A stretch of 48,632 bases of DNA. Origin: an uncultured Alphaproteobacteria bacterium. Its GTDB lineage: Bacteria; Pseudomonadota; Alphaproteobacteria; HIMB59; GCA-002718135. Numbering within the stretch: position 1 is the stretch's first letter; the number at the start of each line of letters is the position of its first letter. Location: positions 1-48,632 of the forward strand of contig CACDMT010000005.1 in NCBI GenBank assembly GCA_902553945.1, read 5' to 3'. Below the pieces are notes generated by a model. That model had not been told where the DNA came from and ran no database searches. It saw only the letters and a list, made by a program, of their open reading frames with translations. Of this stretch, positions 19,590 to 29,861 are shown piece by piece. Position numbers and translations under genes: made by a program.

Positions 19590-20761
19590 TACATTTCCTT
19601 TAATACCTTTTTAATTATTAAAATTGATTTATCAATTTCTTTATACGACACTGTTAATGGTGGCGCTAATCTAACAACATTATCTGAAGCAGGAACATTT
19701 AATAATTTATATTTTTTTAATTTTTCTGAGAATTCTAAATTACTAGTATGAGTTTTAATACCCAATAACAAACCTGCTCCTCTTATCTGATCTATGGAAC
19801 TGAATTGTTTTTCTAATTCTTTTAAATTTTTCCAGAAATATCTTGCTATTTTATCAACTCTGTTTAAAAAATTTCTATTTGAAATTATTTTTAATACCTC
19901 TAAACCAACACTCATGGCAAGTGGATTACCTCCATAAGTAGATCCATGACTTCCTTTGGTCATAGATATACACGATTTATTTGTAGATAAACAAGCGCCT
20001 AAAGGAAAACCTGAGCCAATTCCTTTTGCAACAGCCATAATGTCAGGCTTTATTTTTGCCCATTCATGAGAAAATAATTTACCTGATCTTCCAAAACCAC
20101 ATTGAACTTCATCAAAAAAAAGCAAAATACCTTTTTGATCACAAATGTTTCTCATAAATTTTAAAAATTTTAAATCTGCTGGTTTTATACCACCTTCACC
20201 CTGTATGGGTTCTATAATTATTCCAGCTGTTTTCTTATCAATAGCAGCTTTTAGTTTTTTTATATTATTAAACTCAACTTGTTTAAAACCTGGAAGAAGA
20301 GGTTCAAAGCCTTTTGAGTATTTTTTATTTTTTTGTGCTGACAATGCTCCAAATGTTCTTCCATGAAAAGCTCCATCAAATGATATAATCTGAGATCTGC
20401 CTGTTTTATGATAATTATGGTACCCTCTAATAATTTTTATACCACATTCGATTGACTCTGTTCCAGAGTTTGTAAAAAATACTTTTTCTGCAAAAGTTTT
20501 TTTACATAATAATTTAGCAAATTCTTCTTGTTTTTTAATTAAATATAAATTTGAGACATGCCATAATTTTTTTGATTGTTCTGCTAAAGCCTTAACTAGC
20601 TTTGGATGACAATGACCTAAAGAATTAACAGCGATACCACTTGAAAAATCTAAATATTTTTCATTTTTTTTTGTATATAAATAACTACCTTTGCCTTTAA
20701 CGAATTCTAATGTTTTTTCTCCATATGTAGGCATAACATTACTTTTAAATTTAGTTTTCAT
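19589..20761 (-). CDS. argD: Acetylornithine aminotransferase
   Basis: This 390-residue, PLP-dependent class III aminotransferase converts N-acetylglutamate semialdehyde to N-acetylornithine; enzymes of this type often also act on succinyldiaminopimelate. Diagnostic blocks are FTNSGTESIECGIKI, SFDGAFHGRTFGALSAQ, IIEPIQGEGGI, LLFFDEVQCGFGRSG, AVAKGIGSGFPLGAC (PLP lysine) and GSHGSTYGGNPLA. It is coupled to argF by a one-base overlap and lies 2 bases after the ABC-2 permease gene, forming one minus-strand run. Confidence 0.96.
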   Translation of the reverse strand: MKTKFKSNVMPTYGEKTLEFVKGKGSYLYTKKNEKYLDFSSGIAVNSLGHCHPKLVKALAEQSKKLWHVSNLYLIKKQEEFAKLLCKKTFAEKVFFTNSGTESIECGIKIIRGYHNYHKTGRSQIISFDGAFHGRTFGALSAQKNKKYSKGFEPLLPGFKQVEFNNIKKLKAAIDKKTAGIIIEPIQGEGGIKPADLKFLKFMRNICDQKGILLFFDEVQCGFGRSGKLFSHEWAKIKPDIMAVAKGIGSGFPLGACLSTNKSCISMTKGSHGSTYGGNPLAMSVGLEVLKIISNRNFLNRVDKIARYFWKNLKELEKQFSSIDQIRGAGLLLGIKTHTSNLEFSEKLKKYKLLNVPASDNVVRLAPPLTVSYKEIDKSILIIKKVLKEM

Positions 20762-20763
20762 AA

Positions 20764-21534
20764 TTAAAATTTTATTTTATACCCATTTCGAAACAATAAA
20801 TAACAAAAGATGACTAAAAAAGAATTTATTAAAATTAATATCAAAGCTCCATTAAATAAAGAGCTATCTGAAATACCTGTAAATGCATATCTAAAACCAT
20901 CTATGTTATAAAAAAAAGGATTAAAAGATGAGATATTTTGCCAAAAATCTGGTAATCTTGAGATTGAGTAAAAAGTTCCAGAGAGAAAAGTAAGAGGAAG
21001 AACAATAAAGTTTGTTATTCCTTGTTGTTGATCCCATTTGTCAGCCCAAATACCTACAATTGTACCGAGTGCCCCCATCATAGTACAGCCCATTAATGCA
21101 TAAAAAATTAATGCAATAAATGAGTAAACTTCTAAAGGGACAAAAAATATAACACCAAGAAAAGTAACTATCCCACATATAATACCTCTAACAATAGAAC
21201 CAATGATGTATCCTAGGGCTAGCTCTAAATTATTAAGAGGAGCCATCATAATATCAATAATGTTTCCTTGAAATTTAGCTTGTCCAATACTTGATGCAGA
21301 GTTAGCAAATGAATTTTGCAACATTGTCATCATAATTAGACCTGGTGCTATAAAATAAGGTAGTTCAATACCATTTATTGTATTAATAGACCTGCCAAGT
21401 GCTAAAGAAAAAACTGCTAAAAATAATAAAGAGCTAATTGCTGGCCCTATTATAGTTTGTATACCCACTTTCAAAAATCTGTAAATTTCTTTTTTTATTA
21501 AGGTAAAAAAACAAAGATAATTATAATTATTCAT
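20764..21534 (-). CDS. ABC-2 type transporter permease
   Basis: This 256-residue membrane protein has about six hydrophobic helices and the conserved ABC-2 region GTFYSISRLPDFWQNISSFNPFFYNIDGFRYAFTG in the C-terminal third (only partly diagnostic of substrate). It resembles the export permeases used for drugs, polysaccharide or lipids. No ATP-binding partner is adjacent, so the ATPase must be encoded elsewhere. It heads the run with argD and argF, which is probably an effect of gene packing rather than shared function. Confidence 0.88.
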   Translation of the reverse strand: MNNYNYLCFFTLIKKEIYRFLKVGIQTIIGPAISSLLFLAVFSLALGRSINTINGIELPYFIAPGLIMMTMLQNSFANSASSIGQAKFQGNIIDIMMAPLNNLELALGYIIGSIVRGIICGIVTFLGVIFFVPLEVYSFIALIFYALMGCTMMGALGTIVGIWADKWDQQQGITNFIVLPLTFLSGTFYSISRLPDFWQNISSFNPFFYNIDGFRYAFTGISDSSLFNGALILILINSFLVIFCYLLFRNGYKIKF

Positions 21535-21583
21535 ATAAAATATTTTCTTTTAAATTATTTATAAAATTTGTATATTAATTTAG

Positions 21584-22054
21584 GTGAACGAAAAATATTT
21601 ACTCAAATATGCTATAGATTACTTAAGTAAATATGATTCATCAAAAAATAATTTAATTAATATTCTTAAGAGAAAAATTTACAAATTTAAAATTTGTAAA
21701 GAAGATAAGAATAAACTACTATTTCACATAAATAATATAATAGATAGATTAGAAAAAGATAAGTTATTAGATGATAGTAACTTCACATATGCAAAAATCA
21801 GGTATCTAGCAAATAATGGCAAGTCTAAAAAATATATTAAGAACTATTTATTTTCAAAAGGTATAAATAAATATGATATAGATGAAAATCTTAATAATTT
21901 TAAAGAAAATTTTTCTAACTGGGAGATAGAGTCTGCTTTGATATTTGCAAGAAAGAAAAAATTATTAGATTCTGATGAAGTTATTGAAAAAAAATTAAAT
22001 AAAATGTCAAGAGCTGGATTTACATATGATATTTGCAAAAAAATATTAAATTAA
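21584..22054 (+). CDS. recX: Regulatory protein RecX
   Basis: This 156-residue helical protein matches RecX, a modulator of RecA filaments. It has the tandem three-helix pattern, with IDRLEKDKLLDDSNFTYAKIRYLANNGKSKKYIKNYLFSKGI as the most typical region, and a C-terminal repeat ending MSRAGFTYDICKKIL. The start is GTG at 21584-21586. recA is not in the window. It ends 4 bases into the convergent AI-2E transporter gene. Confidence 0.85.
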   Translation: MNEKYLLKYAIDYLSKYDSSKNNLINILKRKIYKFKICKEDKNKLLFHINNIIDRLEKDKLLDDSNFTYAKIRYLANNGKSKKYIKNYLFSKGINKYDIDENLNNFKENFSNWEIESALIFARKKKLLDSDEVIEKKLNKMSRAGFTYDICKKILN

Positions 22055-23055
22055 TTTTGCCTTATATGGATTTTTCCCTCTAACAATCTGGCAATCTGTT
22101 TTGTAGTTTTAAACCTTTCAAAGGTAATTTTAATTATTGCAGTTAAAGGAGCTGCTAGCAACACTCCAATAAATCCCCAAATCATTCCCCAAAATATTAA
22201 CGACAAAATAATTGTTATTGGATGTAAGCCAAAACTATCACCAAAAATTTTAGGTTCTATGAAATTTCCAACGATTTGATGAACTATAGTAGGTAATAAA
22301 ATTATTAATATTACTAAAGTTGGATCATTATATTGTAAGAATGCAATTGGTAATGGTAATATAACAGCAATTATTGAGCCAATAACAGGTATAAAATTTA
22401 AAATAAATGTTAAAGATCCAAAGATAATTGCCAATTCCAATCCAAGAAACCAATAAATTAGACCGGCTGAAATACCAGTAAATGCTGATGTTATAAATTT
22501 TGTAAAAATATATTTTTTAACAAGTCCAATTATATCGTTCCACTCATCAGAGGTATTTGCCGAAGATTTACCTAATAATAAAAAAAGTGTTATTATTACT
22601 ACAAGTAAAAATTTAGATATAAAATTTGCACTATTACTTAAAATAGCTGTTGCCCAATTGGCAATTGGTAAGTCAAGTATAGAATTTCTTATAATTTCTC
22701 TATCAATATTTATTTCAAATTGTTGAAGAGTGATCAGTATAGCCTCTATTAATATTAGTACCTTTTCATTATAATCATCTGCTGACTCTAAAAAAGTTGC
22801 CACTGAAGATACAATAAATGGCACAATTATTGAAAATAATAAGACTATAAGACAGATGCTTACAAAAACTGCAATGAATCTATGAACTCTAAGATTTTGA
22901 GTTTGAAAGTCTATTATTGGATCAATTAATATTCTCAGAAGAAGTGCAATTACAAAAGGTACCATTATTGGTTGAGTAAAATTTAAAATAAAAGCTACTG
23001 CTATACTTGCTAGTATAAAAAGTGATCCGGCTACTACTTTATTATCTTCATTCAT
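22051..23055 (-). CDS. AI-2E family transporter (PerM-like)
   Basis: This 334-residue protein has about eight predicted membrane segments. It shows the family's typical C-terminal region, with PVIGSIIAVILPLPIAFLQ, HQIVGNFIEPKIFGDSFGLHPITIILSL and WGFIGVLLAAPLTAIIKI. Members export small molecules such as AI-2 or act as Na+/H+ antiporters; the substrate cannot be inferred. It is 8 bases downstream of the MscS-type channel gene and probably co-transcribed with it. Confidence 0.92.
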   Translation of the reverse strand: MNEDNKVVAGSLFILASIAVAFILNFTQPIMVPFVIALLLRILIDPIIDFQTQNLRVHRFIAVFVSICLIVLLFSIIVPFIVSSVATFLESADDYNEKVLILIEAILITLQQFEINIDREIIRNSILDLPIANWATAILSNSANFISKFLLVVIITLFLLLGKSSANTSDEWNDIIGLVKKYIFTKFITSAFTGISAGLIYWFLGLELAIIFGSLTFILNFIPVIGSIIAVILPLPIAFLQYNDPTLVILIILLPTIVHQIVGNFIEPKIFGDSFGLHPITIILSLIFWGMIWGFIGVLLAAPLTAIIKITFERFKTTKQIARLLEGKIHIRQN

Positions 23056-23063
23056 TATTTATT

Positions 23064-24191
23064 TTAAGTTTTGGGATTAAAAATTTCAGGTTTATCAATG
23101 GGCATACTTTCTAAATATAGAGATTGACTTGGGAAAGCAAATGCAGCTGAATTATTTTCAACAATTTCAATTATTTTAACAGCTAGACTCTCTTTAACTT
23201 TTAAAAATTCTCCCCAATCATTGGTTTCTGTAAAAGCTTGAACTAACATATCAATAGAGCTATCTGAAAAACTATCAATTCTAACATAAAAACTCGCATT
23301 TTTATTTTTTGCAAACTTTTCATCTTTTTCAATCAATATATTTATCTCATCTCTTATTTTTCTTAACTGATCTATTGTGGTTTTATATTCTAAACCTATT
23401 AACCAACGAATTCTTCTGTGATGTCTTCTTGTATAATTTATTACAGATTGTTCAGCAAATTTATAATTTGGTACCATCACAGGTGTTGAGTCAAACCTTC
23501 TTATAAGTGTTGATCTAAATCCAATTTGCTCAACCACTCCTTCAACTTCTCCAGAAACTAATATAACATCATCTACAGTAAATCTTTTTTCCATCAAAAT
23601 CATTATACCGCTTATTAAGTTTTTAAATAAATCTTGAGCACCCAAAGCTACAGCAACACCAAATAAACCCAAGCCAGCTATTACAGGTCCAACTCTTATT
23701 CCCCATAATTCAAGAATTGCTACTGTACCAAGAACTATAACTAATATTTTTAGCCCTTTAAGGGTCCAATTTACTAAAGGTTTAGATATTTTAGACTCAA
23801 AATTTTTTATAACAAAAGAAAACGGAATTATTAACTGATGCAATAACCAAAATATAAAAATTGTAATTAATGATCTGTTCAATAGATCAAGAAAATTTTG
23901 ATTTTTATCGGATAAATCTAAATATGTTGAAGCAATAAAAAAACCTATTACAACAGGAAAAAATTTTAAAGGGCCATCAAGTACTTCAATTACCGCATCA
24001 TCTATTTTTGTAGTAGTTTTAGAAACTAGTTTTGATAAGCGGTTTAAAATAAATCTAGCAATAAGCCTTCTTAATAAGTAAAATAATAAAAATATTACTG
24101 AACTTATTATTATATCAGTCGCATTTATACCAAATACACCATTATTCCATACATCTAAAAAAAGGGTATTAAAACTATTGAATGTTTCCAT
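23064..24191 (-). CDS. MscS-family mechanosensitive channel
   Basis: This 375-residue protein has several N-terminal membrane helices followed by the MscS pore helix and beta domain. The pore-lining segment VIAGLGLFGVAVALGAQDLFKNLISG (residues about 172-197) and the following FTVDDVILVSGEVEGVVEQIGFRSTLIRRFD are diagnostic. It should open on hypo-osmotic shock to release solutes, a fitting partner for an organism that handles osmolytes. It is divergent from the glutathione peroxidase gene with only 25 bases between starts. Confidence 0.94.
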   Translation of the reverse strand: METFNSFNTLFLDVWNNGVFGINATDIIISSVIFLLFYLLRRLIARFILNRLSKLVSKTTTKIDDAVIEVLDGPLKFFPVVIGFFIASTYLDLSDKNQNFLDLLNRSLITIFIFWLLHQLIIPFSFVIKNFESKISKPLVNWTLKGLKILVIVLGTVAILELWGIRVGPVIAGLGLFGVAVALGAQDLFKNLISGIMILMEKRFTVDDVILVSGEVEGVVEQIGFRSTLIRRFDSTPVMVPNYKFAEQSVINYTRRHHRRIRWLIGLEYKTTIDQLRKIRDEINILIEKDEKFAKNKNASFYVRIDSFSDSSIDMLVQAFTETNDWGEFLKVKESLAVKIIEIVENNSAAFAFPSQSLYLESMPIDKPEIFNPKT

Positions 24192-24216
24192 AAGCTATAT
24201 ATTTAAATATAATAAC

Positions 24217-24753
24217 ATGAAATTTAGTATTTTACTTGTTTTTTTAACTTTGGTTTTAATTAACAATATGTCCATAGCAAATAACTATAATAATATTTAT
24301 GATTTCTCATTTGAAGACATTGATGGAAACTCTGTTAATCTTCAAAAATTTAATGGAAAACCTTTACTAATAGTCAACACAGCATCAAGATGTGGTTTTA
24401 CACCTCAATATGCTAATCTTCAAAACTTATTTTTAGAATATAAAGATACTGATTTAACAATTATTGCCACAACAAGTAATTCTTTTGCTCAAGAATATAA
24501 TGATGCTGAAGATATAAAAAAAATATGTCTAGTTAACTATGGTGTTGGATTTGTCACTTCTTCACCTATGAATGTTAAAGGTGATGAGGCTCATCCTATA
24601 TACAGTTGGATTAAAAATGAATATGATAAAGCACCTAAATGGAATTTTTTTAAATTCCTTTTTAATAGAAATGGTCAATTAGTTGAAACTTGGTCATCTA
24701 TGACGAAACCAGATAGTTCAAAAATTACAGATAAGATAGATTCATTAATTTAA
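24217..24753 (+). CDS. Glutathione peroxidase family protein, exported
   Basis: This is a thiol peroxidase that reduces hydroperoxides using glutathione or thioredoxin. I start it at the ATG at 24217 (178 residues) because this gives a clean signal peptide (residues 1-21). An in-frame TTG at 24178 would place 13 extra residues before it and overlap mscS. The peroxidatic cysteine is Cys59 in NTASRCGFTPQY. The WNFFKFLFNRNG block with the catalytic Trp is present. The family's NQF motif reads NSF, so the usual Gln is replaced by Ser. The gene ends at a bidirectional terminator. Confidence 0.88.
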   Translation: MKFSILLVFLTLVLINNMSIANNYNNIYDFSFEDIDGNSVNLQKFNGKPLLIVNTASRCGFTPQYANLQNLFLEYKDTDLTIIATTSNSFAQEYNDAEDIKKICLVNYGVGFVTSSPMNVKGDEAHPIYSWIKNEYDKAPKWNFFKFLFNRNGQLVETWSSMTKPDSSKITDKIDSLI

Positions 24754-24757
24754 AAAA

Positions 24758-24780
24758 AAGGGCAATTTAAAATTGCCCTT
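24758..24780. terminator. Bidirectional terminator between gpx-like gene and groEL
   Basis: A 10-bp perfect stem (AAGGGCAATT with AATTGCCCTT) has a three-base loop and follows a run of A residues. It serves as an intrinsic terminator for the convergent groEL transcript (T-run on the minus strand) and plausibly for the peroxidase gene. Confidence 0.85.
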
Positions 24781-24800
24781 AAATAATTAATTGAAAAAAA

Positions 24801-26483
<1,683 letters not shown>

Positions 26484-26491
26484 TTATTTAA

Positions 26492-26794
26492 TTATTTTTT
26501 TTTTCCTGAAGTGATTATTCCCATAACATCAGATTCTTTCATTATTAGGTATTCCTCACCATTCATTTTAACTTCTGTACCTGACCATTTTCCAAAGAGA
26601 ATTTTATCTCCTTTTTTAACGTCTAAAGGTATTAATTTACCAGTTTCATCTCTTGATCCAGATCCAATCTCTAATACTTTACCTTCCATTGGCTTTTCTT
26701 GAGCTGTATCTGGAATAATGATTCCACCTGCAGTTTTTTGATCAGAGTCTACTCTTTGAACTAAGACTCTATCGTGTAAAGGTCTGAATTTCAT
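26492..26794 (-). CDS. groES: Co-chaperonin GroES
   Basis: This 100-residue protein caps GroEL. It shows [34 protein letters not shown] (with the mobile loop), then [29 protein letters not shown], the standard signature. The ATG is preceded by GAGGAA at 26797-26802. A CIRCE operator lies 41 bases upstream of the start, so repression by HrcA and heat-shock induction are expected. Confidence 0.99.
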   Translation of the reverse strand: MKFRPLHDRVLVQRVDSDQKTAGGIIIPDTAQEKPMEGKVLEIGSGSRDETGKLIPLDVKKGDKILFGKWSGTEVKMNGEEYLIMKESDVMGIITSGKKK

Positions 26795-26835
26795 ATTTCC
26801 TCGTATTTAAGTAATTGAAAAATAACATTTATATT

Positions 26836-26862
26836 TTAGCACTCTCACTATAAGAGTGCTAA
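26836..26862 (-). promoter_or_regulatory. CIRCE operator (HrcA binding site)
   Basis: The sequence reads TTAGCACTC-N9-GAGTGCTAA, a perfect match in both nine-base arms to the CIRCE consensus. It lies in the divergent region between groES and the S49 peptidase gene, 41 bases from the groES start. It implies that an hrcA repressor gene exists elsewhere in the genome. It could also influence the divergent peptidase gene. Confidence 0.97.
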
Positions 26863-26953
26863 CCATTTAATCATTAATATCTATGATTCAAGAGGAAAAT
26901 GGAGAAAATTTAATTTTTTTGAAAAAATTAATTTATAGTAATAAATATTTAAG

Positions 26954-27958
26954 ATGATTTTTATTAATGTTTTATTGAAAACACTTGGTTTTTTAATGGG
27001 ATTAGCGATTTTCCTGGTAATTTTATCAATATTTATTGCTTCAATTAATAATTATTCAAATAATAATAATTTTAGAGAAATTTCGGGAGATACAAATTCA
27101 ATGAATATAATTTCTGTAATTAATCTAAATGGTATTATTTTGAATAATCAAGAAGATATATTTTATTACCCGAGGGTAATTTCTGCACACAAAGTATCTA
27201 AATTATTAGATGAATTAAAAGAAGTTAAGCCAAAAGTTTTATTAATAAATATTAACTCTCCAGGAGGTACTGTTTCAGCGTCATTCGATTTGTACAAAAA
27301 AATTAAAAAGTTCAAAAAAGATTATAATGTTAAGGTATATTTTTTTACAAATCAAATCATGACTTCAGGAGCTTATTTAATGGCTAATTCTGGAGATAAA
27401 ATAATTGCTAATTATGGATCTTTAATTGGAAGTATTGGAGTTAGTGGCCCAGACTGGATATATTATGACAAACCTAAAACAATTAGCTCAGGTATTTTTG
27501 GTCAAACTATTGAAACTGAGAATGGAATAGAAATATTTAGTCAAAATGCAGGTAAGTCAAAAGATTTGTATAATCGATTCAGAAAACCAACAAAAAAAGA
27601 AATAAATCATTTAAAAAAAATTGTTGATAATATTTACAATGATTTTGCTAATATTGTTGTTCAAAACAGAAAAATAGAAGATTATGAACTAAAAAATAAT
27701 ATTGGAGCTTTAATTTATAATAGTAAATTAGCAAAAGAAAATTTTTTAATTGATAATGTTATGAATTATGAAGATTTAATTCAATTTATAATTAAAGATT
27801 TAAAATTAAAAGATTTTAGAATTATTGAAAATATTAAAATAAATAATAACTTAGAAAAATATCTCTTATCATTTAAAAAGAATGATATCTCTATTTTTTG
27901 CTCAGAAATAAAAACTAATTTTCTTTCAATGAGCCCTTTGAATTCTCTAAATTGCTAA
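26954..27958 (+). CDS. S49 family signal peptide peptidase (SppA/SohB-like)
   Basis: The 334-residue protein is anchored by an N-terminal membrane helix (about residues 8-30) and carries one S49 peptidase domain. The oxyanion region is INSPGGTV (about 101-107), the catalytic serine is Ser138 in QIMTSGAYLMA, and the following IGSIGV is typical. The catalytic lysine is probably in NAGKSKD (Lys201 or Lys203). The single-domain form is like short bacterial SppA or SohB. It degrades cleaved signal peptides or membrane fragments. It is divergent from groESL, so CIRCE lies in its upstream region. Confidence 0.88.
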   Translation: MIFINVLLKTLGFLMGLAIFLVILSIFIASINNYSNNNNFREISGDTNSMNIISVINLNGIILNNQEDIFYYPRVISAHKVSKLLDELKEVKPKVLLININSPGGTVSASFDLYKKIKKFKKDYNVKVYFFTNQIMTSGAYLMANSGDKIIANYGSLIGSIGVSGPDWIYYDKPKTISSGIFGQTIETENGIEIFSQNAGKSKDLYNRFRKPTKKEINHLKKIVDNIYNDFANIVVQNRKIEDYELKNNIGALIYNSKLAKENFLIDNVMNYEDLIQFIIKDLKLKDFRIIENIKINNNLEKYLLSFKKNDISIFCSEIKTNFLSMSPLNSLNC

Positions 27959-27959
27959 A

Positions 27960-28985
27960 CTAACTAAAATCCTTGAAATCTTTAACTTTTACAATTAAGT
28001 TTTTATAATAGTTACTATTATCTAAAAATTTTTTATTAATATATTTTTCGGCTAATTTTGAGTGATTGGACACATCAATTGAATCTACTTTGATTTGTTT
28101 AAATTTTAAATTATTAATATTTGCTAATTTTTTATATCTATCAATTAAATTATTACTTGTATAATCATCAAAATGTGGGCTTATCTCAATTATCTCAGTT
28201 TCTGGCTTACAAAAAATAATATTTGTTAAACTTGAACCATGTGTAGATATTATTTTTTTTGCCTGTGAAAATATTTTAATTTGTTCATCAATTTCATATA
28301 ATCTTGGATTAATAACTTTATATCCGTTAGATTTTAAAATAGTAATTAAATCAAATTCATTTACTATTTTTCTATAATGTGAATCCTCCCTTGTAACATA
28401 AATTTTCTCATCTCCAATTTCATTAGTTGGTAATAAAAATTTCTTCAATATTTCTATTGATGAGTTCAAGTTTAGAAATTGAGGGATTTGCGAATTACTA
28501 TAACTATAAAAATCATCATCTAGATATACAAACTTAAATTTTATTTTTCTTAGAAGATTTATCCTCTCTATAAATTGTCTAAACTTATTTGATAAGTTTC
28601 TGTGAATTGCAATTTTAATGTCATTATTTGTATTAAAAAATAATCTAGGTAAAAAATGTAGCATATTTGAGTAAAAATTGTCAGCAGCATTTGATCCAAG
28701 TAAAAAAATATTTTCAAAATTTTTCAAATTATTTCTTTTGTTTATAAAATTCTCAAAGAAATTTTTTGAATAAAAATGTTGATATGATTGACTGCTATCT
28801 CTTGTAAAAAGTTCATCAAAAGTTTGAAAATTTTCTGATATTGGAAAATAATTAAACGAGTCAGCATAAAAGTTGCCATTAAGTATATTGCATTTTATTT
28901 TTAAATCTTTAAATTCAGCACTTAAAAAATTTTCTTTAATTTCTTTATTTTCTTTAATTGTCTGAATATTTATGTTCTTAATCAT
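27960..28985 (-). CDS. Glycosyltransferase family 61 protein
   Basis: This 341-residue protein resembles the GT61/DUF563 family. The clearest segment is AKKIISTHGSSLTNIIFCKPETEIIEISP (C-terminal third), where H-G-S-x-L-x-N and the following acidic motif are characteristic, preceded by KIYVTREDSHYRKIVNEFDL. It probably adds a sugar to a surface polysaccharide or lipid. It is AT-rich like its surroundings and convergent with the S49 peptidase gene (one-base gap). Together with the FkbM methyltransferase nearby it suggests a small glycan-modification locus beside tRNA genes. Confidence 0.8.
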   Translation of the reverse strand: MIKNINIQTIKENKEIKENFLSAEFKDLKIKCNILNGNFYADSFNYFPISENFQTFDELFTRDSSQSYQHFYSKNFFENFINKRNNLKNFENIFLLGSNAADNFYSNMLHFLPRLFFNTNNDIKIAIHRNLSNKFRQFIERINLLRKIKFKFVYLDDDFYSYSNSQIPQFLNLNSSIEILKKFLLPTNEIGDEKIYVTREDSHYRKIVNEFDLITILKSNGYKVINPRLYEIDEQIKIFSQAKKIISTHGSSLTNIIFCKPETEIIEISPHFDDYTSNNLIDRYKKLANINNLKFKQIKVDSIDVSNHSKLAEKYINKKFLDNSNYYKNLIVKVKDFKDFS

Positions 28986-29088
28986 AGACTTAATTACTTA
29001 TTTATTTATCAAAGTATTAATTTGCAATAAAAAAACTTACTGATTTTAGAATACTATTAATCAATTTTTACATAATTTTAAATAATCA

Positions 29089-29165
29089 TGGCGCGCCCGA
29101 GAAGAGTCGAACTCCTAACCTTATGATCCGTAGTCATACGCTCTATCCAATTGAGCTACGGGCGC
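29089..29165 (-). tRNA. tRNA-Arg (anticodon ACG)
   Basis: The 77-base cloverleaf has acceptor stem GCGCCCG/CGGGCGC, D-arm sequence AGCTCAATTGGATAGAGC, anticodon loop CTACGGA between ATGA and TCAT, and T-arm GTTCGACTC. The 3' CCA is encoded (TGG at 29089-29091 on the plus strand). The ACG anticodon is converted to ICG by the tRNA-specific adenosine deaminase TadA and reads CGU, CGC and CGA. Confidence 0.97.
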
Positions 29166-29229
29166 ATTAATTATTCTTATACACATTAAATTTAAACTAT
29201 GCTACCCTGTGATAACTGTATAAATAATT

Positions 29230-29796
29230 ATGAAAATAATATTTATTTTTTTTGTATTTTTTTCCCTAAACAAAAGCTTAGCTTCTAACATTGGAAAAGA
29301 AACAGGCCTTGAGATACCTAGATATGTTTCAATAAAATCTGACAATGCGAATATAAGAGTTGGCCCTAGCAGAAATTATCCAATTAATATCAAATATATA
29401 ATAAAAAATTTACCAATTAAAATAATAGATGAATACAATGATTGGAGAAAAGTTGAAGATTTTGAAAATAATTTAGGGTGGATTCATAAAAGTTTAATTA
29501 AGGGAGAGAGGCATGGAATTATTAAATCAAATGAAACCGAATCTATTATAATTTATAATTCATCTGATGGAATTCCAATTGGTGAAATAAATAGAGGTAA
29601 TATTGTTAAGCTAAAAAATTGCAAGATAGATTGGTGTTATATAATTTTTGAAAGATATAAAGGATGGATTAAAAAAAAATATATATGGGGAACTAAAAGT
29701 GATGAAGTTTATAATATTGGATTTTTTCAACCATTCATTGATTATTTTTGGAAATCAATAAATTTTATGAACTATTTAATCTTAAAATATAAATAA
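29230..29796 (+). CDS. Secreted bacterial SH3-domain protein
   Basis: The 188-residue protein has a signal peptide (about residues 1-18) and two SH3-like modules. The first contains VSIKSDNANIRVGPSRNYPI and WRKVEDFENNLGWIHKSLI, a very typical SH3_3/SH3b pattern. The second covers about residues 105-150 and ends GWIKKKYIWG. Such proteins are thought to bind cell-wall peptides in the periplasm. The short tail (after about 160) is hydrophobic and aromatic. Confidence 0.87.
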   Translation: MKIIFIFFVFFSLNKSLASNIGKETGLEIPRYVSIKSDNANIRVGPSRNYPINIKYIIKNLPIKIIDEYNDWRKVEDFENNLGWIHKSLIKGERHGIIKSNETESIIIYNSSDGIPIGEINRGNIVKLKNCKIDWCYIIFERYKGWIKKKYIWGTKSDEVYNIGFFQPFIDYFWKSINFMNYLILKYK

Positions 29797-29824
29797 ATAT
29801 AAATTGATGTATGTAAAATAAAAT

Positions 29825-29850
29825 TGGGTGGGTGATAGGATTACGAACCA
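29825..29850 (-). pseudogene. tRNA-like 3'-end relic (candidate)
   Basis: Read on the minus strand, this 26-base stretch has a GGTTCG...AATCC T-loop pattern followed by CTATCACCCACCCA, resembling a tRNA T-arm plus the 3' acceptor strand and CCA. One extra base interrupts the T-loop. No 5' half can be found to the right: there is no matching acceptor strand and the FkbM gene begins at 29862. It is best seen as a decayed tRNA fragment or an attachment-site remnant, but chance resemblance is possible. Confidence 0.35.
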
Positions 29851-29861
29851 ATGTAATTTAA

